In this document: positions 24,030 through 34,160 of the stretch, one piece after another
Layout: every line of letters starts with the position of its first letter
Position numbering within the stretch: the stretch's first letter is position 1
Source: Phytophthora colocasiae
Lineage: Eukaryota > Oomycota > Peronosporomycetes > Peronosporales > Peronosporaceae
NCBI GenBank assembly: GCA_018806915.1
Contig: JAGKQI010000090.1
Location: 310,001 to 374,000, forward strand
Reading direction: 5' to 3'
Length of the DNA stretch: 64,000 bases
Translations under genes and position numbers: made by a program
The notes under the pieces: model-generated
What the model saw: the letters and a program-made list of their open reading frames with translations, nothing else
Databases searched by the model: none
What the model was told of the DNA's origin: nothing

Positions 24030-27000
24030 TTAGAACCACATGGACGAGTTTTCTCTGCGGCTGGAGAGCATCCGCGTCTGTCGAGTCTGTCGACGGCTGT
24101 TGCGGATGATCTCCATCGTCACGATCGCTTTCTGCAGGAACTCGGGCACTTGAATGGTCTTGTCGGCAGCTCGTAATAACGGCGGGAAGCCTAGCTTCTT
24201 GGCCACCAAATTGCCCAACAACCGGGCGCACCGGCCGTTACCGTCGTGGTATGGATGGATGTAGAACACCAGCACAGCGAACGCGTAGTAGGCGCAGAGC
24301 AACGGACGCTGTTCCCATTGACTGGCATCGTTCAGCATGTCTAAAAGCTTGTCAAGCGCGTCTTCGATCTCTCCGGCGGGAATAAACACGCGGTAAATGC
24401 GGGGTGAGGCGTATCCGACCGCCAGATCTGTACGCAGGACACCCGCTTGTCCACTGGACGGTGGTAGTAGACACCTGTGCAAGGCGAAGAGCTGCTCACG
24501 TGTGATAACGCACGAGGTGTCCTGCATAATCTCGTTGATTACGTCCAACAATTGCTTACGTGGGTTGTCAGCAGAAGAGTTTCTTCGAGGTCCAGGCGTA
24601 TCGTGAGCAGCCCCAATGGCGTCGTACAAGTCGCTGGATGTGAACGTCGCAGGTTTCGAAGCGTCACGGCAATCGGCCAGCTCTGCCTTGCGCTCGAACG
24701 CGTCGTACTCTCCTTCCAGCTTGTCCAACAGCTAGAAGATACAGAAATATTTAGTGTGTACAAGGCAAACAAGAAGAACGAGAGAAAGTAAACCTACCTG
24801 TTCGATCTGACGATACACTGGGGATTTCGGGTTCTCGGCATGGCCAAACAGTTTTTCACCTAGAAACGAGATGTTAAAACTCGAGTGACTCTCACCGTAC
24901 AGTAGAACAACTTACCGTCTGGGGACTTGGACGTTGTAGTGTGGAATGGCGTCGGCTTTGGTGGCGAAGGCGTAGCTGGGATCGGTTCTCGACCAGGGTG
25001 AATATGTCCTAGGGTCCAAGGCTGCGTTAAAACTATTGCATCAAGGTTAGAACTGACAAAACATCGTACCTGGCACGTTGTATTTGCACAACACGCAGTC
25101 TGTATCAGTGGTGGGGGAAGGCTCAGGTGGTGACGGCACTGGGCCCTCATCGATCTCCATGTCGTCTGAGCTCTCGCTGTCCCTGTTGGTGATATCACCA
25201 CCGGCTTGACTTTTGAGGTACCTTTCAACCTTATGGGTTAATTCCTGGACATCGGTGAAGAGCTCGGCCTCCGTGGGACTAACAGTGTACAGATACTGCA
25301 GATAATACTTGACATGTCCAAGCAGGTCCCATTTTGTACGTATCTTGCCGTTACACTGCTCGATCACGTGTTTTAACGACGAGTCATCGCTTTGATCCTG
25401 AGGTTCCCCATGTCCATGTTCGTCGAGTGCTTCGTTAAAAAGTCCGTTGTGAAGTAGCAGCACTAGCGACCGCAAAATCGGAACGACAGCCGCGTGGTCT
25501 TCACTGCTCATAGATGTAGCCAATGTGTCCACCATGTCAAACAGTCCCCACTCCAGAGCAAGCGGAGTTGTATCACAGACGCTCACTGTAAAAAAAACGC
25601 GTAGTTGTTAGTAAAACACCGTGTGGCCACCACAAAAAACAGTTTAAACGCACAGTCTTCACGTCGAATGGACGAGTCGGTGAGTTCTCCGTTCGCAGTG
25701 ATGGCATTATCCAGCGTCTGACAGTACTGGAAGCGAGGAATCCGCCCCACTCCAATGTTAGAAGACGCCGCGCTGAGAATTTCCTGGCGTAAAGTGGATA
25801 AAATCATCACAGATCGAACCACTCGTTGAATCCGTTGCAACTCGTGTTGATCCTCAGTCATGATGCGGTCCGAGTACCAGGACAACACTGCAACTGTCGA
25901 CATTTTGCATATCATCGGGACAGAAACGACAGTCTGGATGCCAGCACGTCGAGCGTGAGGTAACAAAAAGAACTGAGACTGCTGGGCGGAATGGAGATCC
26001 AGCCATTCCGGATGTTGTCCACTAAAGACGCTTCCAATGTGTCCTTGACCCGGATCAATCATGACTATAGACGAGACCTTTCTGTACTTTTGAATCGCAT
26101 CACTCCACAATCCTGCAGTGTCAATCGGTTGGTTTTTAGCAGAACGGGGGGATAAAACCCCTGCCGGTTTCTCCCGTCTGACAGTCTTGTTGTTCTTGTG
26201 CCAGATACTGTGAGTGACAAGGATGCAGTTGTTATCGTCGTCCAGAACTGGACAATGCACTTGGCCCATAAGCCACGGGTCTTTCGTCACCACTCGAAGA
26301 GTAAACTCCAGCGCTCCAGACAGTGTTGCGTTGTCAATGTGGTCCACAGCGACTGTCGCTCGGAATCCGCTCTCTGTCGCGTGGTTGGCAATGAGGAATT
26401 TCGCCAGTTCATTGTGGGCGAAATCAACAGCATCCGACAAGGGCGACGACCCCCATCGATCCAGCAGATTTACATTCGCTCCACAGTCCACCAAGTACTT
26501 AGCGATTTGTAAATGACCCTCAGCACTCGCTACATGCAGCAACGTCCTCAGATCGTAGTCCTCCATGTCTGGACGTACTAATTCCGGTACTAATTGCTTT
26601 AATTTCTCCATTTCCCCCTGTTTGGTGGCTCGGAAGGCAAGAGCGATATTCTGTTCGTCCTCACTGCTCTTCACCTGTCGACTCACAAGCTTCTTCTTCT
26701 GATGAGCCCGTAACATCTCAGCGATAACGAACTGCTGCAGTTCCAGTGCGATACTGATAGGCGAGCGTCCTCTTGCGTCCACCACATTAGTACTCACTCC
26801 AGCGGAAAGCAGCAGCTCAATGACTCCCAATTGTCCGTTCTCGACAGCCACATGCAACGAAGTGCGTCCGAGTTCATCTGTCACATTTACCTCCATCCCT
26901 GCAAGCCACGAGCTTTTGACTTTTTCAGCATTTCCTTCCTGTACAGCTCGGAAGAAGGAGACAATGTCCGAACTGGACTGGGTTCTACAACAAAAATATA

Positions 27001-27468
27001 TCAGTTAACTTCAACATGGGTGTTACTAGTTGTATCACGTCACCACTAACCGTCTCATCCCCTCTGTTTCACCAGTCGACGGCAACTTCTCGTCGAGCAG
27101 CGAAAGTTTCCCTCGTCCGTAGTTTTCGCGTTCCAGTAAACGTAAGATGGCTACATTTTTGGTTTCGAGTGCGCAGTCAATGGGGGAACGTCCCCAGCGG
27201 TCTAGTAACTCGGCATTAGCTCCACATTGAAGCAAATAGTCGACCATTTCTAATTGTTCATCGCTTACAGCGATATGCAGTGGCGTTCTGACCACACAGG
27301 AGGTGGTTAAATAAGAAGGGTTAATTAAGGTCTTCAAACCTACCGTTTGTCATAGTCGGCAGAGTTGACGTCAGCACCGTGTTCCTCTCGTAACCGACGC
27401 ATGGCTTCAAGGTTTCCCTCGGCTGCAGCCCAGCACATGGCCGTGGAGTGCGAGGCACCAGGCTCCAT
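24030..27468 (-). CDS. ankyrin / GAF-like / Fic-domain protein, seven exons
   Basis: My splice model, in order of translation: 27344-27468, 27051-27287, 25654-26984, 25070-25585, 24916-25032, 24798-24859, 24030-24731. Every junction has GT/AG and keeps phase, giving 1,029 residues. The intron between exons 4 and 5 is only 37 bp in this model; a 58-bp alternative is possible. Exons 1-3 encode ankyrin repeats (TPLHIAV, GRTSLHVAVENGQLGVIELLL, DLRTLLHVASAEGHLQIAKYL). A GAF-like region follows in exon 3 (…SSIVMIDPGQGHIGSVFSGQHPEW…). The last exon carries the Fic catalytic loop His-Pro-Tyr-His-Asp-Gly-Asn-Gly-Arg, which matches HxFx(D/E)GNGR except Phe to Tyr. Fic proteins transfer AMP or other groups to target proteins or remove them. 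I see no clear inhibitory helix motif. Confidence 0.85.
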
Positions 27469-27860
27469 GCTTGCAGGGGGTCAGTCGGGAAGGTGAATGA
27501 CCTGCATAATAGAATACTCAGTTCTGATTCAGATATGATAAAAGTATCGATATGAAGTTAAGTAGGTTTTGTAACGTCAAGTCCTAATGCAAGCCTCGTG
27601 AACAGTGTTCTGTTCTGACCATTGAAGCCAATGCCATCTCATCTCATCTAGTCATAGCGATGGCTCATATAGTCTTTGGTGATATCCGTGACGTGTCCAT
27701 GAGGGTTATTCTGCCTCGCTCATAATGATCCCATAAGATGGGGTAAGCAAAAGCTCGTGTATAGATCCATCTCCGCTTAATTCCGATGCCACAAAGTTAT
27801 CCTCATCACTTTCGCTTTTGCGTCCAAGAGCTCCGATCAGATTCCTCCGTCCAGTACAGT
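27469..27860. other. divergent promoter region, Fic and glutaredoxin genes
   Basis: About 390 bases shared by two divergent genes. On the minus strand GGTCATTCACCTTCCC (about 27490-27506) is an Inr-like site for the Fic gene. On the plus strand CTCATCACTTTCGC (about 27805) is an Inr-like site for the glutaredoxin gene, which supports the ATG at 27861 over the upstream in-frame ATG at 27786. Confidence 0.5.
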
Positions 27861-28541
27861 ATGGCTGCCCCTGCCTCGTCCCAGCCTCAACTCTACATCT
27901 ACGACCACTGTCCATTCTGCTGTCGTGCTCGCGTCGCTTTAGGCTTTAAGAAAGTTAAGTACGACGTTTTGTTTCTGGCCAGCCACGACGAAGCTACTCC
28001 CATTAGCCTTGTAGGCTCCAAGCAGGCCCCTATTTTAGTGCCAGTGGGGGAGAAACCCTTCCCGGAGAGCTGGGACATCGTTAAGTACGTGGACGAGCAC
28101 TATGGCTCTGGTCCCATCCTTCAACAGGCCTCAGGTCGTGAGGAATTGACCAAATGGATCGACACGATCATGCCGTTGCTCGTGACGCTCTACCTGCCTC
28201 GCTTCCACGCTGCTCCACTACCGGAGTTTACACTGAAGGAGTCACGTGACTACTTTAAAAACAAGAAGGAGAAGAGTTTCGGCTCTTTTGAAGAGAATAT
28301 CGTCAAGAGCCCGGAGCTTGTCAAGCAGGTCAATCAGCTGCTCAAGGAGCTTGAGCCTTTGCTGCACTCGAGTCACTCGGTGAACGCTGAGCTGAGTTAC
28401 GACGACTTGGATCTGTTCGGACGTCTGCGTGGTCTCACGCTTGTTAAAGGCGTCGAGTGGCCCGCGAAGGTGCGCGAGTTCCTCGAGTACTTCTCTCAGG
28501 AGGGAGATGTTCCGCTCTACGACAACGTTGTCAAGATCTAA
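27861..28541 (+). CDS. glutaredoxin 2-like (GST-fold) protein
   Basis: A 226-residue cytosolic thiol oxidoreductase-like protein. The N-terminal thioredoxin fold begins YIYDHCPFCCRARVALGFKK, with the active-site Cys-Pro-Phe-Cys. It continues with a glutathione-binding segment (GSKQAPILV, PESWDIVKYVDEHYG). The C-terminal half is all-helical as in bacterial Grx2 (GrxB), and total length is close to that family (~215). An in-frame ATG at 27786 would add 25 residues, but the Inr-like site lies downstream of it. Intronless. It likely uses glutathione to reduce disulfides. The bacterial-like family may reflect old transfer, which cannot be judged here. Confidence 0.88.
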   Translation: MAAPASSQPQLYIYDHCPFCCRARVALGFKKVKYDVLFLASHDEATPISLVGSKQAPILVPVGEKPFPESWDIVKYVDEHYGSGPILQQASGREELTKWIDTIMPLLVTLYLPRFHAAPLPEFTLKESRDYFKNKKEKSFGSFEENIVKSPELVKQVNQLLKELEPLLHSSHSVNAELSYDDLDLFGRLRGLTLVKGVEWPAKVREFLEYFSQEGDVPLYDNVVKI

Positions 28542-28828
28542 GGAGACGTGCTAAGAAGGCCTCTTAGAGACTGTTAAAGACACTGAATGAATTTGGCTTG
28601 AAAGTCGTTTATACATGTACATACTACACACACACACAAACAGCGTAGGGAACGTATTGTTATTCGACTTAGCAGATCGAACATGCAATCTCAGTGTGGA
28701 CATCTCTTGCTTGTTTTGCACTTGACACTCTATGAGGGTTGATACGGCCATACCTGCTTGTGCTCCTTGTTGAGTCGGTGAGACCCGCCTGCCACTTCTT
28801 CATTTCAGGCAAGCTCATTATTCTCAAC

Positions 28829-29423
28829 CAGGGTTGTGAAAAAAACAATTTGACTTTCAAATAATTCAATTAAATCACACTAAATTATTTATTGAGCGAG
28901 GTCTCAATCACGTCCAAATAATCCTCCATTTCACTGTGGCGTTTAGCTCGCGTTCTGCACGTTATCGTGAAGTCACGAGCTACTTGAGTACTCTTAACGC
29001 ATCAATAATGAGCAAGCAATGGTCTTCTGGGCCTGTACGACGTAAACAACTTCGACGAGACAGCTCTGAGGTAGCGCTCAACACTCCTCCAGTCTCCTCA
29101 CTTTGCAAATTTCTGCAAAACCCAAACATGCGACTATATTGGACGTGCGGTGTCTGTTTGATGCCATTACGAAGGAGTTCACACCAACTGCGAAATTCCT
29201 CAGCCCACAAGCCATCGTCGTTAAAGCGCCACGCTTTGAAAGCGGTGTACTAGTTAAGAGTTCTCGCAAAGCTTTAGCGAGCGTCAAGGGGTTTGGGTTA
29301 AGGTTACGGCTAGGTGGTTTTCTACCAATCAGAGCTCGATGATATGATTGAAAACAAAATTGCAATAAACAAATTATTGATTGACCCGAGTCTTCGGGCT
29401 CAATCTTATTTTTCACAACCCTG
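28829..29423. mobile_element. non-autonomous hAT element (MITE)
   Basis: A 595-bp element with terminal inverted repeats CAGGGTTGTGAAAAA / TTTTTCACAACCCTG. It is flanked by 8-bp target duplications with one mismatch (TTCTCAAC at 28821-28828 and TTATCAAC at 29424-29431). No transposase frame is inside. TIR start CAGGG and an 8-bp duplication are hAT hallmarks. Confidence 0.85.
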
Positions 29424-30275
29424 TTATCAACGCAGCAGCAGCATCGCCCAGAATGCCGTCAAGCTTAACACCGACACTCAAATCATACGTCATAACATTG
29501 CCCTCCACCTTGATGTGATGAAGCCGGCGGTGGCGGTGGAAGCCAAAAGCGCTGCAGCAATGGGAGAGACCTTGGCTGCGAGGAAATTTGTACTCTGGGA
29601 TCTTGGCTTGCGAGTCCTCGAACCATTTTCGGGGCCAGACCGAAGATCCCTTAAAAATAGTCGACTTCAAGTCGTGCAATACGCTCTTTACAGTCCACTT
29701 TGGTTGAACAAGTACCAAGTGGCAACAGGGTCTAAGTTTCGAAATCTATGTCGAGCTCTAGCAACGGCAAACATTGTATCGCAGAATAATGGCTAACAGC
29801 GTTGTTACAATTATAATTGCAATTAAATAATTGAGATAATTGTCCCATCCCAATAACAATGCTACATTGCGACAATGCGAAAATTGAATTGTTGGACGGT
29901 AGAAACCCAGGGCTCGGTTCATTCGCAACGGTTCGCTGGCCTTGCAAGATCACTGGTGGTCATTAAACGTAGCTAGAAAGGTCGTGGATGTCTATATGAG
30001 GTGACGAAGTTGAAGCCTAAGACAAAGAATGAGACGAGATGGACGAGCGTGATGAAGATGATGAAGCGTTGTGAAGAGCTTCTTCCTTTTTTTCGTTGGC
30101 TAAGCTCTGGAGCTTTTTTCGAAATGATCTGTGCGAGTTAGCACGCGTCTTGTTTTATCGGGATATTATCACATTATACTATCAAATGCGGAGTATATAC
30201 CAGCGAGTTCTCCTTCATCCGGAAGCGGGTGGGCTACGAAGAGCAGTTAGCTGTGCAACACCTCCATCTCTAGGG
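29424..30275. other. no clear gene; possible coding remnant
   Basis: A 101-codon frame on the minus strand (29413-29718) has somewhat protein-like composition but no recognisable domain. The rest shows nothing I can support. Confidence 0.35.
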
Positions 30276-30314
30276 CAGGGTTTGGTAATTTTCCGTAACT
30301 ATTGCCGATATTTG

Positions 30315-30520
30315 CAATCAAGCCTCGGACGAGCACGGGTTAGGGGACCTCGAAATTGCGAACTTCGCTGCTCGTCGTTAAGTGCGCGATCTGGAAATCA
30401 TTGAAATGTCCGCTCGTGTGCATTAAGTTCGCGAGCAACGAGCGCGCTGACTCGAATGCTCGTTCAAGCTCATACCTGTACCCATTAGACTGGGGCCATG
30501 CTCGTTCTAAGTTAATGCGA
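30315..30520. repeat. left subterminal GCTCG/CGAGC repeat cluster of the hAT element
   Basis: Many copies of GCTCGT or ACGAGC in both orientations within ~200 bases, mirrored at 52760-52945. Such clusters are known as transposase binding sites in hAT elements; that role here is inferred. Confidence 0.6.
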
Positions 30521-30870
30521 TTGGTAGAAAACCAAATTGAAATTTTACATTGCGATCTTAGATCGTCGCTGCCATTGTAAGATTTCTTCCTGGAGCTAAG
30601 TGCCAGCGCTCGTACGTCACCGACGGCTGTGATCCTGCTAGACTCCTGTGTCGGCAGGGACTACATCTTTAGGCACCCAAATCCAGTGTTGCTGGTGGCA
30701 TTCAAGTTCTGGACGAGCCACTACCACCGATACCTGCCCCGAGGTTCGTCACTACCGCCAGGAACTGCTCCGGCTACCACCGCGTGAGAAGTGCTCCGAT
30801 CGCAGAATTCCTGCTGGAGGCATCTGCTGCGGTCTAGTTCGGACAAAGCCCCAGAATCTTTAGTGGTATT

Positions 30871-31827
30871 ATGGCGCAACTTCAGTCTGCGTTAAAGCCA
30901 CCGGCTGCGGTGAGGCAAGCCATCGCAAACTTCCAGTCAATCGGGCCATTTCGAGTAATACCTCCGACGGAGAGCGAAACGTCCTACATCTTCAAGTGGG
31001 GAGTAAGGGTCGAGTACCGTGACGAAAACAACAAGCTCACAACCCGGTGGGCGTGTCTGGCGGACGAAACCTGTAGGGCGTCAGGTGAAAACCTTTACCG
31101 GATGTCAACAGGAAAGACATCTAGAGCTGCCCACCATTTCCGAGCCGTACACAATCTTGTATCGCCGAAGACAGATGTAGCGGTTGCTGGCAAAAGGAAG
31201 CGAGACAGCGACATCGAAAACCTTCGCGCTTCACCACTGTTTGTCAATAATCCAGCTCGGCTGAATCTACTGCTGGAAACGCTGAGAATTGTCAACCACA
31301 ATTTGCCGTTAAGAAGTGGCGAATATGAAGAGTCAAAGTTGCTGAAAGCACTTGTGGTAAAGAAGGAAATGCAGACGAATCTTGGACCTAAGCGCATTAG
31401 TGCGGCCATCGTCGAGCTATACCAATCCACGAAAACGGAGATGACAGAGTATCTTGCCGATAATCGTGAAGTTTACCCGAGCTTCACACTGGTTGCCGAT
31501 TTTTGGACCTGTAAAACCACCAACGACAAGTACCTGGGACTGAGGGTGTATCTGGTCGATAAAGACTGGCAATTCAAGTCAGTCCTTCTCGGGACAAAAC
31601 CGTTCAACCCAGCATATAGTGATCGGGAAGGTGGAATTCAAAAGCCATTTCGCATGTGGCTCATGAGTACACTAGCTGACTTTGACCTGAAGCCCCAATA
31701 TTTCTTCGGTACGACTAGCGATGCAGGTAGCGACGTCAAATTTATGCTGCGTTCGAATCTGCAGCTGCGATGGGAGTGGTGTTTTGCCCACATGGCCCAC
31801 GCCGCCACTAAATGTCTTGTGGCCTAG
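30871..31827 (+). pseudogene. hAT transposase, N-terminal part
   Basis: The first 318 codons of a hAT transposase. A BED-like zinc finger occupies residues ~45-95 (W-x-Cys-x5-Cys … His-x5-His). The first catalytic Asp is in VADFWTCK, the second in TTSDAGSD, followed by the hAT-typical Cys-x2-His (WCFAHMAH). The frame stops at a TAG caused by an apparent one-base loss near 31809-31812. The reading continues in the next frame. Together with the Gypsy insertion this makes the gene inactive. Confidence 0.85.
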
Positions 31828-32417
31828 GTGGAAGGAGCAGCAAAGCAGCTAACCCTGAGATGGCGAGTCTACTTTCGAAGATGACGAAAGTAATTTCGGA
31901 CGTAAAGCTGGTTTCCTCGGCAGGCGATTTGTTTGCTGAACTTTGTAAGGAGAAAACAAGAGGAGCATCAAAACGTCTTATCGGGCATTCTACATCGCGA
32001 TTCCTGAGCACGACAAAGGCCATGAGGCGGATACTGGACAAATGGGAGGCTGTCGTCGAGTGGTACAAGATACGAGCTGACCAAGCCATCCGTGAACGTC
32101 GACCACCACCGGAGTTCCCTCTTGAGAACTGTCATTCAGAGCTCGTCCAGGCACTATCTCCGGTTGCAGATTTGAAGTTTAAATGTCAGGCAGAGCGACC
32201 AGAGCAGGTGGAAGTGCTGATGTCGCTGTACATGATTCGCATTGATAACCTTTGTCCAGGCCAACCGATCTTACACTACCTGTCAACCGATGACGACCCA
32301 AAGTGGATAACAGCGAGCTCCTTGACACCGCTAGCAGTGAAGACCCGTGACCTCTTTCGCGAAGCCTTGGATGGGCGGTTTTTCTCTCGGTATTACAAGG
32401 ATTCTGCGTTTGATAAG
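31812..32417 (+). pseudogene. hAT transposase, middle part, cut by Gypsy insertion
   Basis: Continues the transposase in the frame after the one-base lesion (…NPEMASLLSKMTKVISDVK…). It covers the helical insertion region and runs up to the target site TAAG at 32414-32417. Beyond it the frame enters the LTR and stops at 32474. Confidence 0.85.
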
Positions 32418-34105
32418 TGTCGCGAAGTCGGTGAAACTTTGGTCGCGGAGCAGGGGGCGTATAGTGAACCCTAGTTATACGACTACTGAAAAGTGGTTTT
32501 CAGAGCCGCACAACGGTAGGTTGGCGTGTGGTACCTTGCGGTATCCTCGTGGGTTCGTTGTCTTCGGAAATATGACCCTCGCCGGAGTCTGAGAATGTGT
32601 TGTGAAGAGAAGTAGGGGTTCCCTTGGAGTCTGGTATCGATATTCAGGAAATCCTTCCAGGAGCGTTCGGGAGTCGGAATCTCTGGGAACCAAGATGGTT
32701 TCCAAGAAGTCGGCGGTCGAAAAGAGGTTAGTATACCAAAGAAAGTCTGAAAATCGGTGTCTGAATATCACAAATCCAGAACCGAGATGCCTGACTTTCA
32801 GAGATAAACAACCAATATACAGAGTTCGAAAATATACAAATATATACAGCCGTTCTTATTCTTTCTAGGCCCTTGAACGGTGGGCTAACACTCCAGGTCA
32901 ACTAGGGACTTGCTACCAGACACCTGGTCTGTCTGGTATCCCTTTACGTTCGCGCACCACCCTCTAGTATAGAGGGAAAATATAAACCAATACAATCGGC
33001 TATATATAACAGTCTACCTTGCACTCTGAAAACGACTGTCTAGTTTCCAGAGCCTGTCCAAACGATCAATATGAAATGGGCTACCGCTAGAGACAAAACA
33101 AACGACCCAACTAGGATATGGAATAGGCGGGTCCTTTCAGGTCTCTACGTTACCTGATCTCCACCTAAGGGGATTGAATTTGGTGGAGATCACACGACGT
33201 ACGTGATGACGCAGTGGCTTGAATACCTCTCAAGCGGACTTGTGCAGTAGCAAGCAAATTGAACTCTGTTTATCGTTTATCTTCCTCATAACTATCATAT
33301 ATCTCTGGTAACTCTCTTCTTCTTGTCGTCTTTTGCGTCCTTTATGCAGTCAGTCTTCATATCTCAGGTACTCTTGGTCTTTGTATACATCTGGTAATTT
33401 GACTTGGTCTCAGTATGCAGGCTGTGCAGCCGATCTCGATGGGTTGACAGGTAGAGACGTCATTACGGGGGATGTGCAGGTCAGTAATCACTTGAATGCG
33501 TGACTTGAACTTTGGTTCACTTGGTTTCAGTATGGTCTTGGATCTTCGGTGGTTTCAGAGTCTGGTATCCTGGTTTTCAGAGTCTGATATCACTTAGTTT
33601 TCAGAGTCTTAGTCACTCAGAGTTATAGATACCAAAGTCTTTGAGTAAGAAACCAGAGTACGGAGCACCAATGCTTCAACGTACATGAAGATCTTGAGGG
33701 TTGCGCGGGTGCGCGGCGTCCGGCGCGCGATACTTGGTCTTTGCGGGTATATATTGTGAATCCTTGAACCATCCATCGTCGCGCTGGACGGTAACGGGAT
33801 GAGGTCTCTCAGAGATACGTTCTTCTGAGAGACTTTCCGCCAGAACTTAGGCACTCATCGTCGGGGAAAGTCCGGTGACCAGACAGAGTGTAGTTGATCT
33901 TCAGAGTTGTGCACACCCTGAAGTACACTTCTGGTCCTTTGGGCCCCTTTACAGTCAGGCGAAGGTTTATCCACAATCTTCCACAGATGTCGCACGGGTG
34001 CGGCCGCGTCCCAAAGTCCCTTTCGCTTATAACCCATAGTATAACCAATCACATCGTAACGTAATATCCACCTGTCGCTCGAAAATCGGAATTAACATCA
34101 TGTCA
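32418..34105 (-). repeat. 3' LTR of the Gypsy element
   Basis: 1,688 bp, exactly the same length as the LTR at 47880-49567. I noticed five base differences. Read on the element strand it starts TGACATGATG and ends TTCGCGACA (TG…CA). Confidence 0.93.
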
Positions 34106-34117
34106 ACCGCCCCTCCT
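34106..34117 (-). other. polypurine tract of the Gypsy element
   Basis: On the element strand AGGAGGGGCGGT directly abuts the 3' LTR start TGACATG. This is the place where plus-strand priming is expected. Confidence 0.75.
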
Positions 34118-34160
34118 AGTCACGATCCATCAGTGCGGAACTTTCTCCAAGCTGTGTATC

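Noticed and set aside
28936..29342. Short frames within the hAT MITE
   Set aside because: They overlap on both strands and show no transposase features.
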